From positions 74,934,877-74,998,876 of the forward strand of contig OY740768.1 in NCBI GenBank assembly GCA_963513935.1: 64,000 nt of DNA. Reading direction: 5' to 3'. The stretch's first letter is position 1. Every line of letters starts with the position of its first letter. Made by a program: the position numbers and the translations under genes. Below, in pieces: positions 24,700 through 36,829 of the stretch. This stretch comes from Aphrophora alni (Eukaryota > Arthropoda > Insecta > Hemiptera > Aphrophoridae). The notes under the pieces are model-generated. The model was not told where the DNA came from, did not search any database, and worked only from the letters and a program-made list of their open reading frames with translations.

Positions 24700-26149
24700 A
24701 AGAGAGGAGAAGGTACTAAAAAAAATTGTTTGTCTAATTATTTTTAATAACAAAAAAGAATCAAAATTTGAAAACAAAGTGAATGATAAAAAACAGTCAG
24801 AGAAATATATCCTGTGTATTAATATCACTAGAATTAGTGTAAACCTAATAATTAAGAGTGAAGCGTAAGTGTATTGTGCTTTGGAGGGGAACGGGTAGTT
24901 GTCATGAAAGTCAAACTGTAAAAATTGTCATTAGGTAGATAGCCTTCAGAGTGTTCAGTCGTATTAGATTTTTGAGTTATTCCTAAAAAGGACAATGGAG
25001 AACAATAGAAATGTGAAAATGTACGGTTTTAATAAGGACAATTACGAGTTGTTTTGTTAAAGAACGTGGTTAGTAGAACGGAGTGTATAAAACAGTTATT
25101 AAACAATTACAAATGACAATTGCTTTGTACAAATGAACGATATGTACCCATGTGCTTTTTGCATTAGCTTGCAGTTTCAGTCTAAAGGTTTATGTTTAGA
25201 AAAGCGTGCTTTTAAGACTATAGATCAACCAAAATGATCAATGCATTACACGTCTTAATCTAAAAAGTGAAGTTTTATAAAAATTGGTGAAAATAATAGC
25301 TTGCACGTGTCCGACAAAAAATAAGACAATCGAATTGGGAAATATAGACAAAACCGTAATGTGTTAAAATAGAACAGTTTTAAATTAAAACAATAATAGT
25401 AATTTTGTTATTTGAATAATAGAAAATGATTTTTGTAAAACGGGAAGGTGAATTGGAAACCTCAGCGTCTGAACAAAGAACAGAAGCTACTTCCACAAGG
25501 CTGCAGGAATTTCTGGAGAACAAAGCGAAGCGTCTCCAAGGAATTGTGCTTTTAACTAGAAAGAACGTGATTGTTATCCATGTCAAGACTTTTATTCTAA
25601 AATTATGTTTGTGTATATATGATTAAAATGTTTCAATGTTTAAGTATAAGTTTTGATTTGGTATTTTGAGTTCTAATATATAAGACAATGTCTTATATTA
25701 AAATAAAGTCCTTTTCTAATAAATAATTTAATGAAACTTGATCTATTTTCAAAGAATAAAATTCTTAGTTACATAAATTCATTTAAATAAACTAAAAATA
25801 TATTTAATTTCTGAGTTGCAACTAAAAGTAAATCTAATCATTAAATTCAATTTAACTTTTTTATATTATTATCATTTGAGTGATTAAACGTTTATTAGGA
25901 TGTAAAATAAGATATTGCATATGAATGCTACAATATTGTATATGTTTACTATGTGAATGTGTTTAATAAATATTATGTGCTATTTCAGAACAAAAAAGGA
26001 CTTCTATTCTTTCATGCTAATATCCTGCTAAGTACACTGTTAAGAACTTACAACCCAAGAGATTTTTAACTTAATATCTATAAATTTTGAACTTAAATTT
26101 TATTTTTTATATTTTTATTTTATTTTATTTTTGTAATTAACTAATTACA
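24700..26149 (+). mobile_element. LTR-like region of Gypsy copy 2
   Basis: Segments near 24710-24810 and 25975-26149 match the two ends of the interrupted LTR at 3.9-8.35 kb. The right end finishes ATTACA, one base before the primer-binding site. The sequence between these segments has no counterpart that I can identify in copy 1. The 3' LTR of this element (27497-27669) is only 173 bp, so the true 5' LTR may be just the last 170 or so bases and the rest an older insertion. Confidence 0.45.
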
Positions 26150-26150
26150 A

Positions 26151-26163
26151 TGGCGCCCAACTT
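26151..26163 (+). promoter_or_regulatory. Primer-binding site of Gypsy copy 2
   Basis: TGGCGCCCAACTT, identical to the site at 8349 and placed identically relative to an ATTACA LTR end. Confidence 0.7.
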
Positions 26164-26319
26164 GTAACAGCACTTAGCTTCTTTCTTTTTTAGTAAAAAC
26201 AAACCCTTCATTTTACAATCATTACACACTTCAAGCAGGATGATCTCAAATTACAGCACATTTACAATGATCACGTGAATACTGATATGGTGATTTGTGA
26301 TATCAAGAACATTTGTATT

Positions 26320-27290
26320 TGAAAGGTCAATCACGAATTCTTTTTAATAGATAAGAACAGTAAACAGGAAGACAGAAAGTACCAAATTGGTTTCGAACGA
26401 ATTGTGAGAGATTTTGGAGCTCCTAAAGACTTGATACTTCCAACTAACGCCATTCTACAAAGTGGCTGGGAAGAGAAAGCATATAATGCTGGGGATAGCC
26501 AGATTGTGGAGGCATAAATAAAAGTACAGGCAGACGAGGTATGAAGGGCGAAGTGGAACTTTAGAAATATACACCATTAATCAAAAAATTAGATAAAAGT
26601 GCAGTGTTTTTTTCCGAAACAAGAAATTAAAATCGAAGAGTATGATCAAAAATGGAGAATAACATTAACAAATGGAGCAGCAAAAGTGTGTGGAAAATAA
26701 AGTAGTAGTAGAAAAATGGAGAGTGGGATGTTGATAAGGAAGTACGCTACCCCAAGTAAGTGTTAGTTTTATCAGCTACTGTCATCACCAAACTTTCCAA
26801 GGGCAAATGGGTTAGCAGAGAAATTTGTTCAAACCTTTTGAAATGATGTCTACAGGATGGAAAAGATTTTTACGGATCACTATTAAAGTACAAAAATACA
26901 CCAAGATCACCAGCATCGGGTTCATTGGTTAAGCGATTAATGTCAAGACGGACTCAAACATTAATTCCGACATCTGAGATATTACTGTTACCTGCAACAG
27001 TAATTGATCCTATAAAAACTCACAAGTGCCTAAGCAAAGATATAAAATTACAAAAATTGTATGCAGACAGAGGTTCCAAACTAAAGGCAGAATTCAATAG
27101 AGAAAAGGTACCTATTCAAGAAGGACTTAGAAAATGGAGCTTGAATAGAACATTAAAACAGATCACAAATCCAATATCATATCTGTCTGAAAACAAAATA
27201 ATTATATACAGACATCACTACACAAGGCTTGCAGATATGAACCAGCTAAAGTGGAAAACGAATCATAAAACACGAAAAACATGAAAATAG
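26320..27290 (+). mobile_element. Gypsy integrase relic (copy 2, largely deleted internally)
   Basis: Near 26365-26440 a frame reads YQIGFERIVRDFGAPKDLI, resembling the integrase catalytic-core stretch before the second Asp. Near 26770-26830 comes SSPNFPRANGLAEKFVQTF, equivalent to the core segment with the catalytic Glu (family form 'YHxSNGxAExxVQ'). The open frame 26925-27284 (LMSRRTQTLIPTSEILLLP, YADRGSK, PISYLSENKIIIYRHHYT) is the integrase C-terminal domain of K02A2.6-like Gypsy elements. gag, protease, RT and RNase H are absent between the PBS and this region. Stops interrupt the core, but the C-terminal frame is intact for 120 codons. Confidence 0.75.
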
Positions 27291-27484
27291 CCTCATCTGT
27301 TATAACAGTGAATGAGGTGAAACACAAAATTCAATGCACCAATCGTCACACAGTGCTACCACTTCAGTTAAAACAAAATATGGAAGAGAGATTAAAAAAC
27401 CTAGTAGTCTTGTGATCAGTATTGTGACTAACAGTAGTAACAAACAAACCTAAATTAAATTTACAGAACCTGTATCTTACGTTT

Positions 27485-27669
27485 AAAAAGGGAAAATGTA
27501 ATGACATGTGATATATGTCATATGTTTATTATATTATTTATGTAACATGTGATTAGAAGCATTGAGTAATTGTTAGATTTTTCAGATATACAAAAAGACA
27601 ATTCACTAGTTTTTGGTGTAACTAAAAGAGATTGTATATTAAGATTGTCAATAAAGTTAACTTATTACA
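27485..27669 (+). mobile_element. Polypurine tract and 3' LTR of Gypsy copy 2
   Basis: AAAAAGGGAAAA (27485-27496) is a polypurine tract directly followed by TGTAATGA, and the LTR ends TTATTACA at 27669. The ends are inverted (TGTAAT...ATTACA). Inside are a TATA-like TATACAAAAAG near 27586 and AATAAAG near 27650. The length is 173 bp. It follows the integrase C-terminus by about 200 bp, as expected. Hexosaminidase exon 3 begins only about 100 bp further right. Confidence 0.7.
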
Positions 27670-27767
27670 ATACCAGGACAAGCTTGTCACAGCAATTTCT
27701 GAAGTTTAACCAGCTCAGCTAAATGTCTATGCTAAAAATAAAAATGAAATAAGAAATAATAAAATAC

Positions 27768-27902
27768 CAACCACATCTTTCATCTGAACAGAAGGAGTCA
27801 AAAGCTGTGCAAATGTTTCTAGGCCCCTGAGAATTCCCCAAATTGAAGAACTTTGTAAAGAAGCTTTGGCTTCTAAATCTCCATAATCAATCTTTAAACT
27901 AT
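27768..27902 (-). CDS. Beta-hexosaminidase (GH20) exon 3, end of N-terminal domain
   Basis: Minus-strand translation gives SLKIDYGDLEAKASLQSSSI, then WGILRGLETFAQLLTPSVQMKDVV. 'WG.LRGLETF.QL' is the hallmark that links the N-terminal domain to the catalytic barrel in GH20 hexosaminidases. The acceptor is TTACAG before 27902. Split codon Y joins exon 2 (T + AT). Three GT sites lie close together at the 3' end. I chose GTATTT (exon end 27768), which leaves one base and joins in phase to the TTAG acceptor of exon 4. GTG/GTT sites 4-7 bases earlier would pair with the CAG acceptor instead. Confidence 0.92.
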
Positions 27903-27993
27903 CTGTAACAAGAAATATCTACTGTGAAATATAATTCACAAATTTAAATAACTTTTTTTAATGATTTCACTTAAAAGATAAATAACTACTCAC

Positions 27994-28195
27994 ATAGTTC
28001 ATCCATATTTATGTGCGGATACTCTTCACACCGAGAATCCAAGTTAACTTCCAAACTATCTAAGTAGCCATGGAAAAGAGAATCTCCTTGCTTCCATTGT
28101 GAAGACCCTGATCCTTCTGTTTTCAAACAACTTGAAATAATGCTTGTATAGCGTTCAACTGCTTTTTGAAGTATTGCGCATGTTTTATGAGTTAC
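27994..28195 (-). CDS. Beta-hexosaminidase (GH20) exon 2, N-terminal domain
   Basis: The translation is VTHKTCAILQKAVERYTSII followed by SSCLKTEGSGS...GYLDSLEVNLDSRCEEYPHINMDEL. It is the N-terminal (GH20b-type) non-catalytic domain. The order 'C..L..A..RY' then 'L.V.L...C...P...MDE' matches family members, with Cys residues at C-AILQ and R-C-EE likely forming a disulfide. The acceptor TTGCAG joins exon 1 at phase 0 (FRFN then VTHKTC). The donor is GTGAGT after 27994. The intron to exon 3 is only 91 nt. Confidence 0.93.
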
Positions 28196-29330
28196 CTGCA
28201 ACATTGCATAATTATTTTTAATGCATACTGTAAAAAATATACATACCAGTACCTTGATTAAAATTGTACGCTAAGTTAAATAACATACTTTATCAGAGCT
28301 AGTTTCATTGTTAATATATAAGAACGATTGATTCCAAAATAACAATTAGTTTAAAACAAAACATAAAAGTATTAAGTTTTCATTTCATATAATATACATA
28401 ATATGCACAATTTCCTGACTGAATTCTTTTCTTTATTCTTCTATTAAGTTACTAATGTAATTATATTACTTTAGATTTGCCAAATATTGGTCCCTTCTCA
28501 ACAATTACATTTACCACAAAACCAGATCAAGCAAAATAGCAGAAAGCCCATTTCTTTATATATACTACATTGAATTTCAATTCTTTCCTCAACTTATGAT
28601 TTACCATCACCCTTGTCTTAGTTTCACTCATGGTCATTTTTACAAATGTTATTATTTATGGTGATAAATTTATACTCCACAAACATCTTGTGCAGATCTT
28701 TATTGTAAACACTGTCAATAAACACTGTCTAAAGTCAAATAAAAACAGCAAATCTATTTCATGTTCATAAAACTTCTTCATTATATATCTAACAATAAAT
28801 ATCTGATCAATAAATAATAAGCCTACTTCTACCAGTATGAAATTCCCTTATTCTCTACTCATAACATTTCACTTTTCACTATTAAATGCTTACTTATAGT
28901 TAGTAAAAGAAGGCATCTGTTTTGGAGAAGCATAGAGGGAGGGGGGAATGGAAGGCAATATTTTTCAGAAATCATGTACTTCAGTATTAATGACTGGACT
29001 TTTCAACTTGGGAATAACTACACATTTAAAACCAATGTTTGATCAAATAAGTCTTAAGGTTCAAAGAAGCCAAGAAAGTTTGTGTATATATAAGAACTGA
29101 GGATGATGACCAAGTTACTGAAACGTCTTGTTGATAATGAATTGTTTGTTGTGGAAAGTTGTGTATTTCTTTCCTTTGGTGGTATTATGAACTAGCTTTA
29201 TAATCAACTTTTTATGTGATGTAATAATAACATATTTTAAAATTATTTGTGAAATAATAAAAAACACAGAACTAAAACCTCGGCAACCAGAACGAACTAG
29301 TATCAACAGAATACCAAAAATATTTGGCTC
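28196..29330. other. Intron 1, no recognised feature
   Basis: AT-rich. A GGATGATGACC...GAAACGTC phrase at 29100-29126 resembles the motif at 21954 but does not fold convincingly. Confidence 0.4.
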
Positions 29331-29334
29331 TATT

Positions 29335-30240
29335 TTATTCCAACCTTGAAGAAATTATGAAGAAGTATAATTTCCCCCTCACAGAATATACCAGGATGAA
29401 GAAACAGGCATAACTACTGTAAAAAAAAAATAAAATAAATAAATAATCAATTCGTATGTAAAGGAATGGTCCTATTGGTGCAGTTTACACTTGGATTCTG
29501 AATGGATGGAGCAATGAAGTTTTTTTTTTTTTAAATTGACGACCATTTTATAACTCATGGTTACTCTACTGAAAATGATGGTGTTTTAATTATATTGGAC
29601 AACCAGAGCAGTCTTGTTTCCTTGGAAATATATCATTTCTGTCGGGATAACTTTAATTTTTTTCCCTTTTGACTCCAACTAGTTTCAAAGCAAGGTTTTT
29701 CACCTACAATAATTTTAAACAATGAAGAAATTGTTGTGACTAGCTTTGTGAGATATCAAAGTTTACTAAAAACACTGCAGAACCTATAGAAATGGATTGC
29801 GAAATTAACTTGGAGAACCCAACTGATAGTCTCATGAGTGAAGAACTCTTAAGCCCAAACTAAAACATATATGACAATCCTAAATCATCAACATCAAAGA
29901 CGGATAATAACTCCTTTATAGACTTCGGTCTTATTTTAAAGAAGACAAACAATGAAAAAAACCTATTCGGCGAGAAAAACAAAGAGCAAAACTGTTGATT
30001 TCAACACTTATGAAAGAGAAGCTAGAGGAAGATCAATGGGACGAAAAAATGATATGGAATTTTTAAAAAAAAACAGCCAGATTGTTAAATATGAAAGCAG
30101 TGAAAATTGAAAAGGATTCAGTAGGCAAAAAACTTGATTCTAAAAACAAATCCGTGAAAAGAAGAAAGAGATCTTTGGTTAAGGAGAGACATTTTAGGAT
30201 TCTGAAGTAGAAGAAAAAGCTCTCTGGCAAGATAATGAAA
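29335..30240 (+). mobile_element. pogo/Tigger (Jerky-like) transposase relic
   Basis: Translated pieces in order are NLEEIMKKYNFP with a following ETGITTVK (29345-29430; the family motif is 'DETGxTTVxxP', with the first catalytic Asp lost in a frameshift), KGMVLLVQFTLGF (29460), and DHFITHGYSTENDGVLIILD then NQSSLVSLEIYHFCRDN (29540-29655; 'ILDN' with the second catalytic Asp). The C-terminal Lys/Arg-rich stretch RKTKSKTVDFNTYEREARGR near 29970-30030 resembles the tail of such proteins. The sequence has several stops and frameshifts. Terminal repeats were not located. Confidence 0.65.
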
Positions 30241-30544
30241 ATGTAATATTTACATATACGCTTAGCACACTATTGAATGCACATCTGACGGCGAAAACCC
30301 AGCGCACTATTCACTATCACCAAACGCACGTGAAACGGTATGTTTCCTCTGGAAAATGCAATTACACTTTAAATTGGGGTGCGAAACGCGACACGCTCAT
30401 ACAGGTAAATGTACACATTTGAAACACAAGTTATGCTGTTACAGCAACGCGAGAGAGCAGAAACGACAGTGCTGATGCTATATACTACAGTGCAGAATAT
30501 GCAAAACGCGCAAAGAAGACGCTGCTCTCATCATTGTTTAAACA

Positions 30545-30840
30545 ATCTTGCAGACAAGGAACAGAGTGAATATTGCATTGTTATTCATCCTCGACCCATG
30601 TTTAAAATTCAAGTCTATATCTCATTTGCCAATTTTTATTTGTTTAAATAACTATTGTTCAAACAAATGTAGAGACAAGAAACCAACTGAATATTGTATT
30701 GTCATCCAATTCTGACCTATGTTCAAAATTTCAGGTCTCTAGCTTATCGGGAAGTTAGTTTAAACTCGATTGCAAAATTCTGCCCGGGCAGACAGACAGA
30801 CAGATGCGACGAAAACCGAACTAATAAAAACGTGGTGAAA
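30545..30840 (+). repeat. Repeat ending in (GACA)n and GAAAACC..AATAAAAACGTG
   Basis: Two imperfect units of about 120 bp (starting near 30551 and 30671) are followed by AAACTCGATTGCAAAATT, GACAGACAGACAGA and AATAAAAACGTG. A shorter copy with the same ending lies at 55835-56005. It may be the flank of a Helitron-like element, since the second copy adjoins a helicase fragment. The open frame 30409-30651 is Arg-rich (QRERAETTVLM, NAQRRR) and slightly resembles Helitron N-termini, but this is weak. Confidence 0.6.
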
Positions 30841-31205
30841 TTGTAACATTTCTCGTTAACAAATAATAAACATTTATTACACGTTGCCAACTTCACAAAG
30901 CTAGCCACCAAATTGTTACTGAAAGGTGTAATTAAAAGTTCAGCAATACAACCATTTAGTGTCCAATTAGTACCTCTTAAAGATATAAAAGTTGTAATTA
31001 TTACATTTATTGTTAACGAGTAATAAACATTTATTATTCAGTGTCAACTTAACGTGAAGTTAGCCGATAACTTTTCACTGTGATTTGTAATTAAAATCCA
31101 GCAATACCACGATTTAGTGCCCAATAGTAGTACAGTACCTCTTAAAGATATAAAAGTTGTAATTACTACATTTATTGTTAACAAGTAATAAACATTTATA
31201 ACTAA
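30841..31205 (+). repeat. Tandem repeat, about 157 bp unit, 2.3 copies
   Basis: Units start at the phrase ATTGTTAACnA(G)TAATAAACATTTA (about 30852, 31009 and 31172) and contain AAAGATATAAAAGTTGTAATTA and AGCAATAC. The first two units are complete and the third is partial. Confidence 0.8.
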
Positions 31206-33640
31206 ATTTTGAAAAGAGTAACTACTTCCATCGTTTATGGTCATATAGAATAAATAAATGTTGCAAATCTATGTTGAAAACTACTGTTTTAGTGTACATA
31301 GTAGTGTTTTTTACTTAGTGGAAAACTAAAAAGAATTATAACATAGCTATTGACTTTTTTTCATTTCTTTTTTTTCAATTAACAAGAAATTGTATCACTT
31401 TTCTTTGTACATTATCTTTTAGTATATACAGTATCTTTACCTACAAAATACAATAATATAATCAGCATCTTTTACTTTAGGTTTTTTTCCATTTTCATAT
31501 ATATATATTATTTTGATATAATTTGTGATATAATTATATGTATATAATATTTGCCCAATATTATATACCTCTTTTTATTACTAAATAGGCTACTTCCATA
31601 AAGATAAATCTTGTGTATAGTATCTTCAAAGTAGGAATGTGTCTGGGGTGGAGAAGAAAAGCGGGGCCCACACACTTTGTTTGTTGCTTTTGCTTTCAGC
31701 GGTACAACTCTAATAAAAAAATATAGACCTCAGACGCTTCTATGTAAACACGTATCCTACTTCCGTTTCCTTTATCGAAGAAGAATAAAACTTTATGAAG
31801 AAGAATAAAACTTTACAAAAGTGCAGAAAGGTGCATAAAAGAGATGGACAGATTTTGTTTGAACAGAACGTGTAACAATTTGTGGTTTTATTTATAACTA
31901 TATATGTTAATCTTTTGGAAATGGTTCTTTAAAAAGTTTTAATAGTAAAACATTTACAAAATAAACAAAAAGTGTAATATTTGTTATTTAAAACCGATCT
32001 CATTCATTCAAGGTCTAAACTTTACTATTCGTTACAGAGTGTTCAAAAAATGTCGTGCCAAACTTTGTATTGGTTACATGGGACAAAATAAAGAAAAAAT
32101 TCCTGTAAACATTTTTCTGGGAAATGCTTGGTTTTCCATCTATCGCCCACTTTGTGTTTTTTGAAAAATAATTGTTTTGAAATTTTTAGGATTTTGAGTC
32201 GATATTTGGTAGGCTGTACAATTTTTTTATGCTTTTTTTTTACCGGTATACCAAAAACTAAAACTTTATCATATAAATTTTTTAAATGGCTGTCATTAAA
32301 AATGTTTAGTGTTAAATTTCATTAAAATCGTTTGTTTTATGAAAAATGTAGTCTACGAAAGAAAAAATCCTCTTTTAACGCCAAATTACATTTATTATCA
32401 TTATTATTATTATTATTATTACTAGGTCAATGGATAACCTGAGTTATGGACAAAAAACTCAAAACATAATTCTTGATAATTATCTACAACATCCAAATTT
32501 AGCCTAAACAAAAATAATATTGAATTATGTTAATTTATAAAAAACAAAAAAAATTTTTAAATATAAAAAAGGCAAATGTAAAATTTAATTTATATTAAAT
32601 AAGTTGAAAATGAGCTACACGATATGATTTTTGATCAATCGTTCAAACCATTTCCATCATCTAAATTATTGTGTAACAAACAATGTGGCGGATATCTAGG
32701 CGCTTCTGGACATAGGTTACAGGAACGTTTTTCTTTATTTTGACAACATGGAAATCTAAGAAAATGTTATTTTTGAATAAAATTCGGGAATTATGATTAA
32801 TTAAAAAGTCAGCAGAATTGTACTAGCCTACTTAAATGTAAATAAAAGTAAGACAAAAGAGAATTAAAATAAAGTAATTAATACAAAGATATTAAGATAT
32901 ATATAAAAGCAATGACGAATTGAGTAAAAAATAAATTTCACAACAAAATTAAAAATTAATAGTATTCACACCTTTTGGGAGAAAATCCAAAGAGATAAAG
33001 AATAAAAATTTCAGATTAATAAATAATAATAATTAAAAAAAAAAGAAAATGTAAATTAAGAGGTCAAAATATTAAAGGAAATTTAGTAAAATTGCGAGTG
33101 CAAAAAGAAGTGAGAAAAAGTGTGAAAATCGATAGATAAGGAAATCGGACAATTTTTTCCTTTAGGCTACGAAACTTATACGCGTAATTCTACAAAACTA
33201 CCGAGTTTCAGTGAAATAGGAAAAAATGTGCGAAAAGTAGGATTACGAAATTACGCAAAATTAATATCAACCATATCAGAAGAATGGTAACACCTAGAAT
33301 CACAAATCGAGATCTTCATGAAAGACCAACAAGAAGCAAGAATCAAAAAGTAAAATTACAGAAAATTAGCAAGTTATACAAGTTTAAAATAAAACAAAAG
33401 GATTTCAGCCCAGTGTAAGTTTAATTTTGCAGGACCAGAAAGTGCGGAAAACCGTGACGTCGCGAGGGGCGGAGCCATGAAGCCAACTGACTCAAAGAGT
33501 TAAAATATAAACTAATTAATGGAAAACGTAATTAAAAAGGTTAAAAGACAAAAATTATTATGCTAAGATTCAGAATAAATAGTACAACACAGTGAAAGAC
33601 AGAAAAAATAAATTAAACGTATTAATAAGGAAGAAAAAGC
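31206..33640. other. Intron 1, AT-rich, no recognised gene
   Basis: Contains an (ATT)n microsatellite at about 32392-32424 and a direct duplication GAAGAAGAATAAAACTTTA near 31777-31816. The segment 32040-32335 shares the phrase 'ACCAAAAACTA..ACT' and surrounding sequence with 49260-49350, suggesting another diverged repeat pair. Confidence 0.4.
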
Positions 33641-33659
33641 AAATATCGTATCTCGCCAA

Positions 33660-33860
33660 GAAGGGTACAAGAATACGATGTATTTCGTCTATAAATAGAG
33701 CCGCTTATCCTCGGAGGACTCTGTTGTAATGATTTTTCAATTGTGAAGATCACCTTACTTCACGACAGTTTGAATCAGATTCTTGAATTAAATTTGTAAA
33801 ATAAAGTCAGTAGTAAAGTAAATGGTAGAATCAATTAAGTGTTAGAGTCAAATAGAAGGA
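33660..33860 (+). promoter_or_regulatory. LTR-like core promoter (uncertain)
   Basis: A strong TATA box (TATAAATAG at 33690) sits at the start of a GC-richer stretch and is followed by AATAAAG near 33800. This spacing of TATA and polyadenylation signal is typical of an insect LTR, but neither LTR end nor a PBS could be fixed. The rest of 33861-34869 shows nothing recognisable. Confidence 0.25.
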
Positions 33861-34869
33861 CAGATTTTCGTCATATGTAAAGGGACGATAAAACCAGGAC
33901 TGCCAAATTGGACTGGACCTAGCTGTGCCAATGAACTGATAGCAGATTAACAACGCAGATCTACTCCACAACCAGCTAATTCCAGGAAAGTCAACTCGAC
34001 GGTCAAGGTTTGACATTTTAATAACATTTGATAAACAGTGAGTTGCCACTAAGTGCAATGAAAAAGTAATTCCAAATCCTTTAATAGTTTTTCCTGGGAT
34101 AATTTTTGTTGCTGTGAATAAATTGATACGTTAGGATTAATAAGTATTTAATGTGTGTTGAAATTTGAATTTTAATAGAAAAAATTGATGAAAGGTCAAA
34201 TTCTCAAATTAGAAAGAAATAAGTAATCACATTAAGAAAAGTTTTAATTGTTTTAAATTTTGGTAAAATACCAACCTGCTCTTAATTTTAAGAATTTATT
34301 TGTTTTATACTAATATAGAAGATGAATTTATAAAAGAAAATAATTTTGTAAAATAATTGTGTTTAAATATCAATGAAAATTAAATTTGTGGTTGCAATTG
34401 TTTTAATAATCCACACACAGGTTAACAACTATATCTAAGTGACTAATATAGATTGTGATCGAGGAACTTTCCAAAGAACTCGCTCTTGAGATAAGTAATA
34501 AAAAAGATAAAATTTGCTCGTGAGCATCCTGAACGAAGGAAAAATTTAAAAATAATTACTGGAAGAGTTAATAAAGGGGGGTACCAGTAGTTTAACCCCA
34601 ACCTAAACTGTTGAAGGGATTGAAGGGGTTGAAAAGGTTCAGGTGAAAATTGAAAATGCCTATACTTCCAGTGAACCATCTAAATCCACTCAATATTCTC
34701 TTAAACAAAGCCTGTAATAGATATTACAGAGTTTGAGGTAAGTACGTTAATTAAAAAGAGTAAGGTGGACAGCCTAGCTCAGTGTACAACAGAATAGCTG
34801 AGTTTTTACGTTGTAGTTCATTATCCTAATGTATAATAAAATACATTACTTTAATGCATATACTGTCAA

Positions 34870-35638
34870 TTAAATAGAGAATCCCATACCAATTTGGATG
34901 AGATTTCTACAGTATTGAGGGCTTTAATTGCCGCTTGGCTATCTGAGAAAATTAGATGTCCTTGCCTTTAAGGCCTTCTTTAAATCCTGGATGAACACAT
35001 GCTGTAATTGCACAAATCTCAGCCTGGAATACTGTACAATACCTTCCTAGACCAGCTTCAAAAGTTGCCCCAGTGGTTTGACAGTATCCTCCGTATCCAG
35101 ATTGTTGATCACGTAATGATCCGTCTGTATACCAAACAAGCTGTCCTGAATATCCTGGTAGCTTGCCATCCTTCCAGTCCTCTCTTGTGTTTGAAAGAAC
35201 GTTGAAGGGTCAAGTGAAGACGAACTTGGTTTGTGTACCATCCATTGGCATGCATTTCCAACACCGAGTTCTGCTATACCTTATTGACGATATCCGAGTG
35301 ACCCACTTCACTGGAGCTCCTCCTCCATTCGCCGTAATGGTGTAGCTTATAGGCCGCCATTCTCGCCTCCAAAATTATGAAAATATCTAGAGGCGCCAGG
35401 CTTAACAGAACCTCCAGAGCAACCGTTGGTGTGTGCTCGTAAAGGCACCTATGACTAGCATCCTAGCCGCTGCAAGCTTGCAAGTTTGCTGCCCACTGTG
35501 ACTTGTGCCAATTTCTCCACCATACCAGGGAATGCCTGCTACTCTACTTATGAGATGAAATAACAGTATTACCAACTATGACCCAATAGTGGAAGAAGTA
35601 CCATACAATTAATCGAAGCTAATCCTCCACATGCATTC
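34870..35638 (-). mobile_element. Non-LTR retrotransposon relic with RNase H domain (R1/I/LOA-like)
   Basis: The minus strand reads KLAKLQRLG...GAFTSTPTVALEVLL, then SLAPLDIFIILEARMAAYKL, HHYGEWRRSSSEVGHSDIV (35490-35280), and an RNase H domain with VWYTDGSLRDQQSGYGGYC, GLGRYCTVFQAEICAITAC and LFSDSQAAIKAL (35150-34900). TDGS, AE and DSQAA carry the RNase H Asp-Glu-Asp residues. The last part of such RNase H domains and everything upstream of the thumb region are missing, and there are frameshifts. The right boundary coincides with the start of a hAT element at 35639. Confidence 0.82.
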
Positions 35639-36788
35639 CAGTGCCGTAAATAGCACCCCCGCAACTCCGCAGTGTGGGGGGGGACTGCAGGTCAAGGGGC
35701 GTAGCGACTCGGGCACATAAAAAATACATAAAGGAATTCAAAAAATAAAATGTAGCAAACACATTATCATCAAAATAAATTTTACAATGAACAATATTTC
35801 ATTAAGCTATCTTAATAAAACTGTTATATAAATAAAATAACCACCGTAAGTCTAAAACCATAATCATTATGGTTGCACAATCTGTTTACTAGCAGTTAAC
35901 AATAATGCCGCCCCGCCCAAACTTATCAAGACTTATTTGAGAAATACAGTGTGTAATCTCAGACTGAGTTCTCTGGCAGTTTTGAGCATTGAATGTGAAT
36001 GGGCTCGTTGCTATCAACCTTAAAACGTTAGCCGATGAGTATTTTACCATGAAGAAAAGAAGAAGTTTTAAATAATTGTAATTATAACAACTTACAAGAT
36101 TTTTGAAAATAATAAACCTTAATGATTAAAGTTGCAGTCTTTCTTTCCTTTTTATAGATGATAAATTAGTTTAATGTTCTTTTGAGTGTAATACTTCATA
36201 GCATTGGCATATTTAATTACAATGCTACCAACAGGTAGTTTGGTTATGTAAAGAATGACCTATACTTAAATTCTTAAATTAATTTACTTTCATTTCAATA
36301 TTAGAGTAAAAATAATGTCTAATTACTACCAGGTAGTAGTCACATATAACAGCGTGGGGTGGGATCGCTTATATGTGAAGAGGTGTCATCTAGAGCCGAC
36401 AAGTACGACTTCGTTTTTTGGATGGGGGCCATTCTTGGGGTCTTTTTTAGAAGAGCCCCGCCACTTTTAAAATGTCTTTTTTAGAAGAGCCCCGCTACTT
36501 TTAAAGGAGTCCCGCCACTTTTAAAATATTTTCTATACGGATATTATAGTAAAAGTAAACAAATATATTTCTATAGAGTTTAAAATATTTTCTATAGAGT
36601 TGGGCAGTATGAAATTATGAGAGGTTTTATCGTGAAGCGTTATCTTAGCGTTATCTTATCAATGGACGAGCTTGTCTTATCTACTGTACCTTACACACTT
36701 TTTTTAAAAATGGCGGGGCTCTTCTAAAATAGACCCCATTCTTGTTCCTGTGGGGGGGGGGGAGTCAATCAATGTAGTTACGCCACTG
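35639..36788. mobile_element. hAT-like non-autonomous element with decayed TSD
   Basis: The left end is CAGTGCCGTAAATAG and the right end as reverse complement is CAGTGGCGTAACTAC. The flanking octamers ATGCATTC and ATACACTC differ at two positions, both transitions, consistent with an old 8 bp duplication. Inside are long G/C tracts next to each end and a younger MITE at 36437-36737. No transposase was found. Confidence 0.6.
36437..36737. mobile_element. MITE nested in the hAT element
   Basis: The ends GGGGTCTTTTTTAGAAGAGC and (reverse complement) GGGGTCTATTTTAGAAGAGC form inverted repeats that continue through CCCGCCA. The hexamer ATTCTT flanks both sides (36431-36436 and 36738-36743). The left terminal repeat is duplicated internally two more times (36475-36530). 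The family is unknown. Confidence 0.8.
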
Positions 36789-36829
36789 ATACACTCGTCC
36801 GTTACGTCAATAGTAAAAACTCTACAGTA

